From CBFGWV01 sp965652545 (GTDB lineage: Bacteria; Pseudomonadota; Gammaproteobacteria; Competibacterales; Competibacteraceae), in NCBI GenBank assembly GCA_965652545.1, contig CBFGWV010000085.1, forward strand, positions 1-16,032: a stretch of 16,032 nucleotides of DNA. Direction: 5' to 3'. Position numbers and translations under genes: made by a program. Below the pieces are notes generated by a model. It was not told the DNA's origin and did no database searches. It was given only the letters and a program-made list of their open reading frames with translations. This document shows positions 1 through 6,533 of the stretch, one piece after another. Each line of letters starts with the position of its first letter. The first letter of the stretch is position 1.

Positions 1-350
1 ACCTGGCCGTGGTGGCCGAAACCTGCCAGCGGGTGGTGGTCATGTACGCCGGTCAAGTGGTCGAGACCGGTCCGGTCGCGGAGGTCTTCACCACGCCACG
101 TCATCCTTATACTCAGGCGCTGCTGGAGGCCTTGCCCGAGCGCAGTGCCGGCAAGGCCCGCCTGAACACCATCGGCGGCGTCGTGCCCGGTCAGTACGAC
201 CGACCCGCCGGCTGTCTGCTCACCCCCCGCTGCCGTTATGCCCAGGACCGTTGCGTGGCTGAGCGGCCCGGGCTGCTGCCGGTGGGCGACGGGCGCCAGG
301 CCCGCTGCCATTTCGCCCTCGACGACGCCGGGAGGCCGACCCATGGTTGA
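1..350 (+). CDS. DppD/OppD-like ABC transporter ATP-binding protein, C-terminal part (5' truncated by window)
   Basis: Only the last ~115 residues are present; the frame is open to the window edge, so the true start lies upstream. The remnant opens with LAVVAETCQRVVVMYAGQVV, the stretch that normally follows the H-loop histidine in peptide ABC ATPases. It continues with the HPYTQALLEALP signature of the oligopeptide/dipeptide C-terminal extension (oligo_HPY). A cysteine array follows (C-x5-C-x6-C, then a further C), as in DppD/OppD proteins; known DppD proteins carry an Fe-S cluster in this extension. The role is inferred as one of two cytoplasmic ATPases energising a peptide or nickel-type importer. 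The stop overlaps the start of the next gene by 8 bp, consistent with translational coupling in one operon. The substrate cannot be told from this piece. Confidence 0.88.
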   Translation, partial: LAVVAETCQRVVVMYAGQVVETGPVAEVFTTPRHPYTQALLEALPERSAGKARLNTIGGVVPGQYDRPAGCLLTPRCRYAQDRCVAERPGLLPVGDGRQARCHFALDDAGRPTHG

Positions 351-1317
351 TGCACCCATCCGCATGGAAGCCCGCGACCTCAAGCGCCACTACGAGGTGT
401 CCAAGGGGTTCATGAAGGGCACGGCCACCGTCAAGGCGCTGGACGGTGTGTCGTTCACGCTTGCCGAGCGGCGCACGCTGGCCGTGGTGGGGGAGTCCGG
501 CTGCGGCAAGTCGACCCTGGCCCGCCAATTGACCTTGATCGAACCGCCCTCCGGCGGCGCGCTGCTGCTCGACGGCGAGGACGTCGCCGGTGCCAGCAAG
601 GCCGAGCTCAAGCGTGCCCGCCGTCATGTGCAGATCATCTTCCAGAACCCTTACGGTTCCTTGAACCCGCGCAAGAAGGTCGGTGCGATCCTTCAGGAGC
701 CGCTGATCATCAACACCTCCCTCAGCGGCAAGGAGCGCGAGGAAAAGGTGCGCGCCATCATGACCAAGGTGGGTCTGCGGCCGGAGTTCTACAGCCGTTA
801 CCCGCACATGTTCTCCGGCGGTCAGCGCCAGCGCATCGCCGTCGCCCGCGCGCTGATGCTCGACCCGCACATCATCGTCGCCGACGAGCCGGTCTCTGCT
901 TTGGATGTCTCCATCCAGGCCCAGGTGCTCAACTTGCTGATGGACTTGCAGGAGGAGTTCGGCGTCGCCTACGTCTTTATCTCCCACGACCTGAGCGTCG
1001 TCCGGCACATCGCCGACGATGTGATGGTCATGTACCTGGGCCGGCCGGTGGAGCACGGTGCGCGGGATGTCATCTTCGACCACCCGCTGCACCCGTATAC
1101 CCGTGTCCTCATGGCCGCCATGCCTCGCTTGAGCGCCGCCGACCGTAAAGAGCACATCCCGGTCCAGGGTGAGTTGCCCTCGCCCCTGAACCCACCCGCC
1201 GGCTGCGCCTTCCACACCCGCTGCCCCTTCGCCATCGATCGCTGCAACAGCGAGCGGCCGCAGCTGCGCGAGGTGCAGGGGCGGATGGTGTCGTGTCATC
1301 GGGCGGGGGAGGTGTAG
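343..1317 (+). CDS. DppF/OppF-like peptide ABC transporter ATP-binding protein
   Basis: Complete 324-aa ABC ATPase. The ATG at 343 is chosen because GGAGG (331-335) sits 7 bp upstream and it gives the usual N-terminus MVDAPIRMEARDLKRHYEV; a longer in-frame reading from 238 only runs inside the preceding gene. Visible motifs: Walker A GESGCGKST (about residues 50-58), ABC signature SGGQRQR (about 158), Walker B ending in VADEP (D181, E182), D-loop SALD, and H-loop histidine in ISHD (H215). The C-terminal HPYTRVLMAAMP and the C-x5-C-x6-C cysteine pattern mark the oligo_HPY extension of the DppF/OppF branch. It should pair with the upstream DppD/OppD-like ATPase to drive peptide (or possibly nickel) uptake at the inner membrane. 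It is the last gene of this operon; no good U-tailed terminator is visible after it. Confidence 0.93.
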   Translation: MVDAPIRMEARDLKRHYEVSKGFMKGTATVKALDGVSFTLAERRTLAVVGESGCGKSTLARQLTLIEPPSGGALLLDGEDVAGASKAELKRARRHVQIIFQNPYGSLNPRKKVGAILQEPLIINTSLSGKEREEKVRAIMTKVGLRPEFYSRYPHMFSGGQRQRIAVARALMLDPHIIVADEPVSALDVSIQAQVLNLLMDLQEEFGVAYVFISHDLSVVRHIADDVMVMYLGRPVEHGARDVIFDHPLHPYTRVLMAAMPRLSAADRKEHIPVQGELPSPLNPPAGCAFHTRCPFAIDRCNSERPQLREVQGRMVSCHRAGEV

Positions 1318-1432
1318 CGGCGGTGGCAGGGGCCGACAACTGTTTGACCCAACTTAACGTTCGGGTCTTTCTGGAACACTGGGTCTTTATGAGTTCCGGC
1401 TCGACGATGGCACCCATTCTCGATACCGGCAC

Positions 1433-1558
1433 CCGTAGGAGCGCACCCCCGTGCGCGATCCGGCCTCGGATCGGCACCGTGCCATCAGGATTCGGCGCCG
1501 AACCGGCGGGGGTTCGGCGCCATTTTCGGCAATCGCCCTGAGGGCAGGGCTCCTACAG
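1433..1558. repeat. REP-like palindromic element bounded by GTAGGAGC / GCTCCTAC
   Basis: Outer inverted repeats GTAGGAGC (1435-1442) and GCTCCTAC (1549-1556) enclose about 106 nt rich in internal hairpins. These include GCGCAC/GTGCGC (1441-1456), the perfect palindrome TTCGGCGCCGAA (1491-1502), and a second GGTTCGGCGCC copy just after it. Elements with GTAGGAGC-type ends are common in gaps between genes of Pseudomonas-like and other gammaproteobacterial genomes. It sits between the importer operon and the secreted-protein island, may act as a transcript end, and contains no credible gene. Confidence 0.65.
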
Positions 1559-1613
1559 GTGCCAGTAGCGTGGCATTCGCCTTGGCCGTGGGCACCGCCA
1601 GTGGTCTGAGTCG

Positions 1614-1647
1614 TAGGATGCGTTGAGCGTAAGCGATACGCATCGGT
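1614..1647. repeat. Short REP-like hairpin (GATGCGT ... ACGCATC)
   Basis: GATGCGT (1617-1623) pairs with ACGCATC (1638-1644) across a 14-nt loop, inside a TAGGATGCGTTGAGCG-type sequence. Such GGATGCG...CGCATC repeats are widespread in gammaproteobacterial intergenic regions. No U tract follows, so it is called as a repeat, not a terminator. Confidence 0.5.
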
Positions 1648-1760
1648 TCAACGTCGAAGCCACCACCCCAAGGGTCAATATCGCTATCGACGAACCATTC
1701 CCTAGATTGGGAATGAATTAACCCAGCGGATAACCGTTTGAACCAACAATAAAACCTTCC

Positions 1761-1785
1761 AAATGTGTGAAAAATTCACACATTT
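1761..1785. promoter_or_regulatory. 11-bp perfect inverted repeat, candidate operator or hairpin
   Basis: AAATGTGTGAA (1761-1771) and TTCACACATTT (1775-1785) are perfect inverted copies separated by AAA. The site lies about 100 bp upstream of the preferred start of gene A, in an AT-rich patch unlike its surroundings. It resembles CRP half-sites (TGTGA/TCACA), but the spacing is 5 rather than 6, so a CRP assignment is not supported. It could be an operator for another dimeric regulator or an RNA hairpin. Confidence 0.45.
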
Positions 1786-1792
1786 ACATACG

Positions 1793-1806
1793 TTTACGTA
1801 CGTAAA
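1793..1806. promoter_or_regulatory. 14-bp perfect palindrome TTTACGTACGTAAA upstream of gene A
   Basis: Perfect self-complementary 14-mer, 7 bp after the preceding inverted repeat, and 81 bp before the preferred GTG start at 1888. Two perfect AT-rich palindromes side by side ahead of a large co-directional island suggest a regulatory region. I could not find a convincing -35/-10 pair, so no promoter is placed. Confidence 0.4.
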
Positions 1807-1887
1807 TAACTGTAGACATGGCCAAATCCATTAGGCACTCTCCCGCCAAATTTCAGGATGGTGCAGCCAGGGAAGGGGGGCCTTTCG

Positions 1888-4758
1888 GTGCACGGAATCG
1901 TTCGGATCATCGGGTTGCTGTTCCTCGCACTGCTGGCGTTCACCGCCATGGCCGAGCGCTATGAGTACGACCCCACCGGCCAGCTTCGCAGCATCGTCCG
2001 TGACGACGGCACCACGCTGAACTTCGTCTACGACGCCGCCGGCAATCTGCTTTCCGTCTCTCCTCAGGCGCCCGAGGGTGCCGTCATTCACGGTATCGAC
2101 CCCGACACCATCCGCCGTGGCCAGAGTGGCTCGTTCGTCATCGACGGCATTGGCCTCGCCGGTGCCACGGTGGTCAGCCCCACAACCGATCTGGCCATCA
2201 GCGACGTAGCGGCCAGCGAGTCGTCCATCAGCTTTCAGATGAGCGCCGACCTGGCGGCCGAGTTGGGCCCGCATGCCTTGAATGTGCTTGTCCCGGGTGA
2301 GCCGTCGGCCCAGGTGTCTGTAGAGGTACTCAGCGCCGGCCCGGTGTTGTCCGTAACGCCCACGCCCATCGCCATCCCACCCGACGGCCAAGCCTATGGC
2401 TACAGCCTGCGCCTGTCGGAGGCCGACACGGTGGACTGGACCGTGGCCTTGTCGGTGGACTCGCCCGACATCACCGTAAGCCCGCCCAGCGCCGTCATCC
2501 CGGCCGGGTCGCTGACGGCGCCGTTCCAACTGTCATCCGCGACCGAGGGCGTGTACCGGCTCACCGTCGCGGCCAATGGCCACACCCAGACGCTGCCGGT
2601 GTTCGTCACCAGCGAGTACCGTGGCATCAACTTTGCTGTGGCCCCGCTGGTCGGTGTGACCCTGGCGGGCGGGGGCGGCGGTGCGGAGGCCGAGGGCATC
2701 GTCACCGCGCCGCTGGTCGGCGTGTCGGTCGGCCCGCTGGTGCGGGCCATTACCCCGGATGCCCTGGAGCGGGGCACGACACAGGCGCTGGTGTTCGCCG
2801 GTGCCGGTCTGGCCACGGCCGATGCGCTGAGCGTGATGCCGGCCGACGGCGTGTCCGTGCTCGATGTCGCGGCTGACGCCGATGGCCGCCGCGTCGTCGC
2901 CACGGTGGCGGTGGACGCGTTTGCCCCGCTGGGCACCCGGCGCGTGCAGTTGCTGCACCAGGGCATGGCCTATCCAGCCTGGGACGACCGCGTGCTGGTG
3001 GCGGACCCGGCGCCGCGCATTACCGGCTTGCTGCCCCATTACGTCGAGCGCGGCGAGTCCACCCGGGTACGGGTGTCCGGCGAGAACCTGGCCCAAGCCA
3101 CGGGCGTCGCCCTCAGCCCGGCGACCCATGTCAGCGCCGCCATCGAGTCCGTGGCCGCCGACGGCCGCTCGATGTGGGTGCAGGTCGGTGCCACCGCCCT
3201 GGCCGCGGAAGGGCCGCGCACACTGATCGTCACCACCCCAAGCGGCGCCTCGGACAGCACGCCGTCACCGGCCAACACCTTCTGGGTCACCGACCGCGAT
3301 CCACCGTTGTTTACGCCGATCATGGCGCCGCTGGTGGGCGTCAACCTGGGTGACGGACCGATCGGCCCGGAGGCGCAGGCCACGTTGGTGTCGCCCGCCG
3401 TCGGCGTCACACTGGGCAGCACCGTCACCGCGCGTTCGCCCGCTGCCTGGGGTCGCGGCCAGGCGTTTGCGCTTGGCCTGCTTGGCCAGGGCTTGAGCGG
3501 TGTCGACGGCCTGAGCGTCACACCGGCGGCCGGCGTCAGCGTCCAGGGTTTGACGGTCAGTGCCGACGGCCGCTCGGTCACGGCGGACATCACCGTGGCC
3601 GCCGACGCGGCGCTGGGCTTGCGTCGCCTGCACCTCACCCGCGCTGGCGTCGCCATACCCTTTGCCTCGGCGGAGCTCGCGACCGTACACATCACCACGC
3701 CCTTGCCGGTGGTGACCGGTGTGTCGCCCACCCGGGTGGGGCCAGGCAGTGTGCAGAGCTTGCGCGTGGTGGGCAGCCACTTGGGGCAGGTGACCGCCGT
3801 CACTGCCGTGCCAGGGGGCGGGTTGTCGCTGGGCGTGCCGACACTGGCGGCGGACGGCGCCTCCCTCACCGTGCCACTGGCCGTGAGCAGTGCGGCCACG
3901 CCCGGCGACCGCGCCATCGTGTTGCACAGCCCGGCCGGCGCCAGCAGTGCCGTGCCCACGGTGGCCAACACCGTTACCGTCACCGAGGACACGCCGTTCA
4001 CCGTCTCGCCGCTGATGGCGCCGCTGGTCGGCGTCACCCTGGGCGAGGTCGCGGGCGGCGGTTCGACAGAGGCCTTGATCATGGCGCCGCTGGTCGGTGT
4101 GCGTGTGGGCGAGGGTGGCCCGGGTGGACAGACCGAGCTGGGCATCCACACGCCGCAGGTGGGTGTGGCGATCGGCCCGGCGGTGTTCACCGCGCAGGCC
4201 TCGCCGCTGCACCGCGGCCTCAACGGCACCGTCGACCTCACCGGGGTGGGGCTGGGCGCCATCGCCGTCGCAGATCTGGTGCCGCAAGGGCAGGGTGTGA
4301 TCGTCACCGGCATCGCCACCGCCGCAGACGGCCGCAGCGCGCGCTTGACCGTGGAGGTCTCCCCGCTCGCCGAGACCGGGCCGTACGCACTGGCGCTCGC
4401 CGCGGCCGGCGGTCAGCCGATACCGCTGGCCGACCCGGCCGCCGCGGTGGTGAACGTGGCCGCCGCCCCGCCGGCGGTGGCGTCCATCTCACCCATCGTC
4501 GGCCGCCCGGGAGAGACGATGCTCCTGACCATTCGCGGGACCGACCTGCACAACCCTACCGCCGTGCGCTTCAGCCCGGCCGATGGCATCACTGTGGGCA
4601 GCCAATACAGCGCGAGCGCCGACGGGCGCACCGTCACCGTGGCCATATACGTCAACGAGGATGCGGCGCTCGGCGCCCGCACCCTGCGGATTTTCACACC
4701 CGGGGGCGGTTCCGATGCCGCCAGTACGCCAGCCAACACCTTCACCGTTTATCGCTAA
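1888..4758 (+). CDS. Gene A: secreted YD-motif and IPT/TIG-like repeat protein
   Basis: Unrecognised as a named gene; 956 aa from the preferred GTG at 1888. That start has AGGGAAGGGGGG (1869-1880) 7 nt upstream and gives a compact signal peptide, HGIVRIIGLLFLALLAFTAMA, with likely cleavage before ERYEYD. The ATG at 1858 is in frame but has poor ribosome-binding sequence. The mature N-terminus has one YD (RHS-type) unit, RYEYDPTGQLRSIV through YDAAGNLLSV. Two Ig-like domains follow (to about residue 250), then three supermodules of about 230 aa. Each supermodule begins with two or three copies of an (M/T/V)APLVGVxxG motif (about residues 251/273, 479/502, 710/732/754), continues with two IPT/TIG-like beta domains, and ends in an ANTF-type strand. 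The composition suggests an extracellular or periplasmic beta-rich adhesin or stalk. It is followed after 13 bp by gene B and is in the same orientation as the RHS gene, so a joint role is inferred. Confidence 0.85.
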   Translation: MHGIVRIIGLLFLALLAFTAMAERYEYDPTGQLRSIVRDDGTTLNFVYDAAGNLLSVSPQAPEGAVIHGIDPDTIRRGQSGSFVIDGIGLAGATVVSPTTDLAISDVAASESSISFQMSADLAAELGPHALNVLVPGEPSAQVSVEVLSAGPVLSVTPTPIAIPPDGQAYGYSLRLSEADTVDWTVALSVDSPDITVSPPSAVIPAGSLTAPFQLSSATEGVYRLTVAANGHTQTLPVFVTSEYRGINFAVAPLVGVTLAGGGGGAEAEGIVTAPLVGVSVGPLVRAITPDALERGTTQALVFAGAGLATADALSVMPADGVSVLDVAADADGRRVVATVAVDAFAPLGTRRVQLLHQGMAYPAWDDRVLVADPAPRITGLLPHYVERGESTRVRVSGENLAQATGVALSPATHVSAAIESVAADGRSMWVQVGATALAAEGPRTLIVTTPSGASDSTPSPANTFWVTDRDPPLFTPIMAPLVGVNLGDGPIGPEAQATLVSPAVGVTLGSTVTARSPAAWGRGQAFALGLLGQGLSGVDGLSVTPAAGVSVQGLTVSADGRSVTADITVAADAALGLRRLHLTRAGVAIPFASAELATVHITTPLPVVTGVSPTRVGPGSVQSLRVVGSHLGQVTAVTAVPGGGLSLGVPTLAADGASLTVPLAVSSAATPGDRAIVLHSPAGASSAVPTVANTVTVTEDTPFTVSPLMAPLVGVTLGEVAGGGSTEALIMAPLVGVRVGEGGPGGQTELGIHTPQVGVAIGPAVFTAQASPLHRGLNGTVDLTGVGLGAIAVADLVPQGQGVIVTGIATAADGRSARLTVEVSPLAETGPYALALAAAGGQPIPLADPAAAVVNVAAAPPAVASISPIVGRPGETMLLTIRGTDLHNPTAVRFSPADGITVGSQYSASADGRTVTVAIYVNEDAALGARTLRIFTPGGGSDAASTPANTFTVYR

Positions 4759-4771
4759 AGAGGGGGACGGG

Positions 4772-6238
4772 ATGTCCAACGCAACGACCACGGCCCGCGG
4801 ACCGCTCTTCCGCAAAACCCTGATCACCGGCGCCCTGCTGGGCACCGCCCTGGCCACCGGCCCCGCGCTGGCCTTCGACAGTGGCAGCACCGGTGCCGAC
4901 GGCGCGTTCACGCCGCAGGTCGACACCGTCCTGCCACTGCCGCCGGACGGGGTGTTCAACTTCACCTCGGTGAATATTCCCGCAGGCGTCACCGTCACCT
5001 TTGGCAAGAACACGCTGAACACGCCGGTGGTGTGGCTGGTGAGTGGGGATGTGAACATTGCGGGGACGGTGGATGTCAGCGGCCAGGCAGCCACCGATGT
5101 GGGTGCGGCGGGTGATGGCAATGTCGGGGATGACGGCTTGCCCGGTACAGGCGGCCCAGGCGGGTACGGCGGAGGCCGTGGCGGCGAGCCGGCGGCCGAT
5201 GGGGAGCGGCGGGCGGGGGCAGGCCTAGGGCCTGGGGGTGGCGCGGGGGGTTACAGCGCAGGCGCTAACGCCAGTCAGCAGCTCGGTGGTGGAACGGGAG
5301 CATTTGCCGCGGTAGGGAGCAACTCCCCCGTCGGCCCCCAATCGGCTCATGGAGCGCCCTACGGGAGCAGTCTGTTGTTGCCGTTGATCGGTGGATCGGG
5401 CGGTGGTGGCGGTTGTGGAGGGCTGGCATTTCATGGCAGCGGCGGCGGCGGCGGCGGTGGTGCCGTATTGATCGCAGCTTCTGGTACCGTCGACATTGCT
5501 GGCAACTTGAAGGCCGAAGGCGGAGCGAACGGATTAAGAACCGGCTCGGGGGTCGGCTGTATTGGTGGTCCCGGCGCCGGAGGTGGTGTCAGAGTGGTTG
5601 CCACCACGATCCGCGGAGAGGGTACGGTCAGTGCCCTTGGCGGCGTCTATAGGGAGAATTCATTCTATCGGGGGGGCGCTGGCCGCATTCGTTTCGAGGC
5701 TGAAAGCTATCAACGCGTAAAGGCCAGTACCCCGGTCCACACCTTCGGCGCCCCCAGTGCCTTGTTCGTCTCCGGCGGTCCCAGCGTACGCATCACCAGC
5801 GTCGCCGGTCAGCCGGTGCCCGCCGAGCCCATCGGTGTGGGCGATGTCAACCTGCCGGAAGACACCGCCAACCCGCTGGAGATCGTCTTCGAAACCACCG
5901 GCATCCCGGTCGGCAATGTCGTCGAGCTGTCGGTCATTCCGGCCTATGGCGTCAAGACCACCGCCGTCTCGCCAGCCCTCGCCGGCAGCACCGAAAGCGC
6001 CACGGCATCGGTGTTCGTCAGCCTGCCCCAAGGCCCCAGCGTGCTCAGCGCCAGCGTCACTTACGCCGTCACCGGCAGCCAGTCCACCGCGCTGATGCAC
6101 TACACCGACGGCGAGGCTGTGGCCAAGGTGCGTCTGGAGTCCCCGCTGGGCGGCGAGGCCTTGGCGGTGTTGATCACCGACTCTGGCCGCGAGGTGCCGG
6201 TGCCGGCCTCGCTGTTGCGCCACCTGCCGCGGTCCTGA
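4772..6238 (+). CDS. Gene B: secreted glycine-rich protein with N- and C-terminal beta domains
   Basis: 488 aa; not a named family that I recognise with certainty. The ATG at 4772 follows a purine-rich AGAGGGGGACGGG sequence and gives a clear signal peptide, RKTLITGALLGTALATGPALA, with cleavage before FDSGS. An upstream in-frame extension only overlaps gene A and is rejected. The mature start (GADGAFTP, then PPDGVFNFTSVNIPAGVTV and GDVNIAGTVDVSG) looks like rungs of a beta-solenoid. About residues 120-305 are extremely Gly-rich (GGPGGYGGGRGG, GGSGGGGGCGG, SGGGGGGGAV) with two cysteines, interleaved with short beta-like stretches such as GTVDIAGNLKAEGG and GEGTVSALGG. The C-terminal ~180 aa form a non-Gly-rich domain. 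It lies 13 bp after gene A, so co-transcription is likely, and it should be exported by Sec. Confidence 0.85.
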   Translation: MSNATTTARGPLFRKTLITGALLGTALATGPALAFDSGSTGADGAFTPQVDTVLPLPPDGVFNFTSVNIPAGVTVTFGKNTLNTPVVWLVSGDVNIAGTVDVSGQAATDVGAAGDGNVGDDGLPGTGGPGGYGGGRGGEPAADGERRAGAGLGPGGGAGGYSAGANASQQLGGGTGAFAAVGSNSPVGPQSAHGAPYGSSLLLPLIGGSGGGGGCGGLAFHGSGGGGGGGAVLIAASGTVDIAGNLKAEGGANGLRTGSGVGCIGGPGAGGGVRVVATTIRGEGTVSALGGVYRENSFYRGGAGRIRFEAESYQRVKASTPVHTFGAPSALFVSGGPSVRITSVAGQPVPAEPIGVGDVNLPEDTANPLEIVFETTGIPVGNVVELSVIPAYGVKTTAVSPALAGSTESATASVFVSLPQGPSVLSASVTYAVTGSQSTALMHYTDGEAVAKVRLESPLGGEALAVLITDSGREVPVPASLLRHLPRS

Positions 6239-6269
6239 CCGTCGCCAGTCGCTTAGCGCAAAAACGATG

Positions 6270-6299
6270 GGGGCGGACGCCGGTATCGGTGTCCGCCCC
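6270..6299 (+). terminator. Strong GC hairpin after gene B (possible terminator)
   Basis: GGGGCGGAC (6270-6278) pairs perfectly with GTCCGCCCC (6291-6299) across a 12-nt loop, 31 bp after the stop of gene B. No T-run follows, so it may be a Rho-dependent end, a partial terminator or an mRNA-stabilising stem. Its position overlaps the ATG at 6267 that would give the longest reading of gene C, which argues against that start. Confidence 0.45.
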
Positions 6300-6467
6300 G
6301 GATCGACCAATCGTCGAAGAATGCAGAATCGCCGTGGACGGCTTACGCCGCGGCAGGAGGCCAGTGTGTTGAAGTCGGCACGAGGGGGACGGACCCGCCA
6401 AACGGCGGCCTTGGAGCGCGCATCGGCGAGCCCGGCACATGCCTGCGAGTTGATGCCGTATCGAGCA

Positions 6468-6533
6468 GCCCCTGGGATCACCGCCCCTGGGATCGCCGAG
6501 TTGCACTCGGCAATGCCGGCCAGTGGCCGGCAT
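6468..6533. repeat. Tandem 15-mer plus two adjacent perfect hairpins upstream of gene C
   Basis: A 15-bp tandem repeat (GCCCCTGGGATCACC at 6468-6482, GCCCCTGGGATCGCC at 6483-6497; 14 of 15 bases equal) runs into two stems. These are GCCGAGT-TGC-ACTCGGC (6495-6511) and the near-symmetric ATGCCGGCCA-G-TGGCCGGCAT (6513-6533). The second resembles GCCGGCC-type REP sequences common in GC-rich proteobacteria. The zone carries RNA-structure or REP character more than coding character, although it is open in the gene C frame. Confidence 0.5.

Noticed and set aside
1293..1541. Plus-strand frame of 82 codons after the DppF-like gene
   Set aside because: It starts inside the ATPase gene and runs through the REP-like palindromes; no protein motif and no ribosome-binding sequence.
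1761..1785. CRP binding site
   Set aside because: Half-sites TGTGA and TCACA are present but separated by 5 instead of 6 bases, and there is no mapped promoter next to it.
3039..4319. Long minus-strand frames opposite gene A
   Set aside because: Low-complexity Pro/Thr/Ser or Arg/His-rich products are mirror images of the repeated IPT/TIG coding sequence, with no ribosome-binding site or motif.
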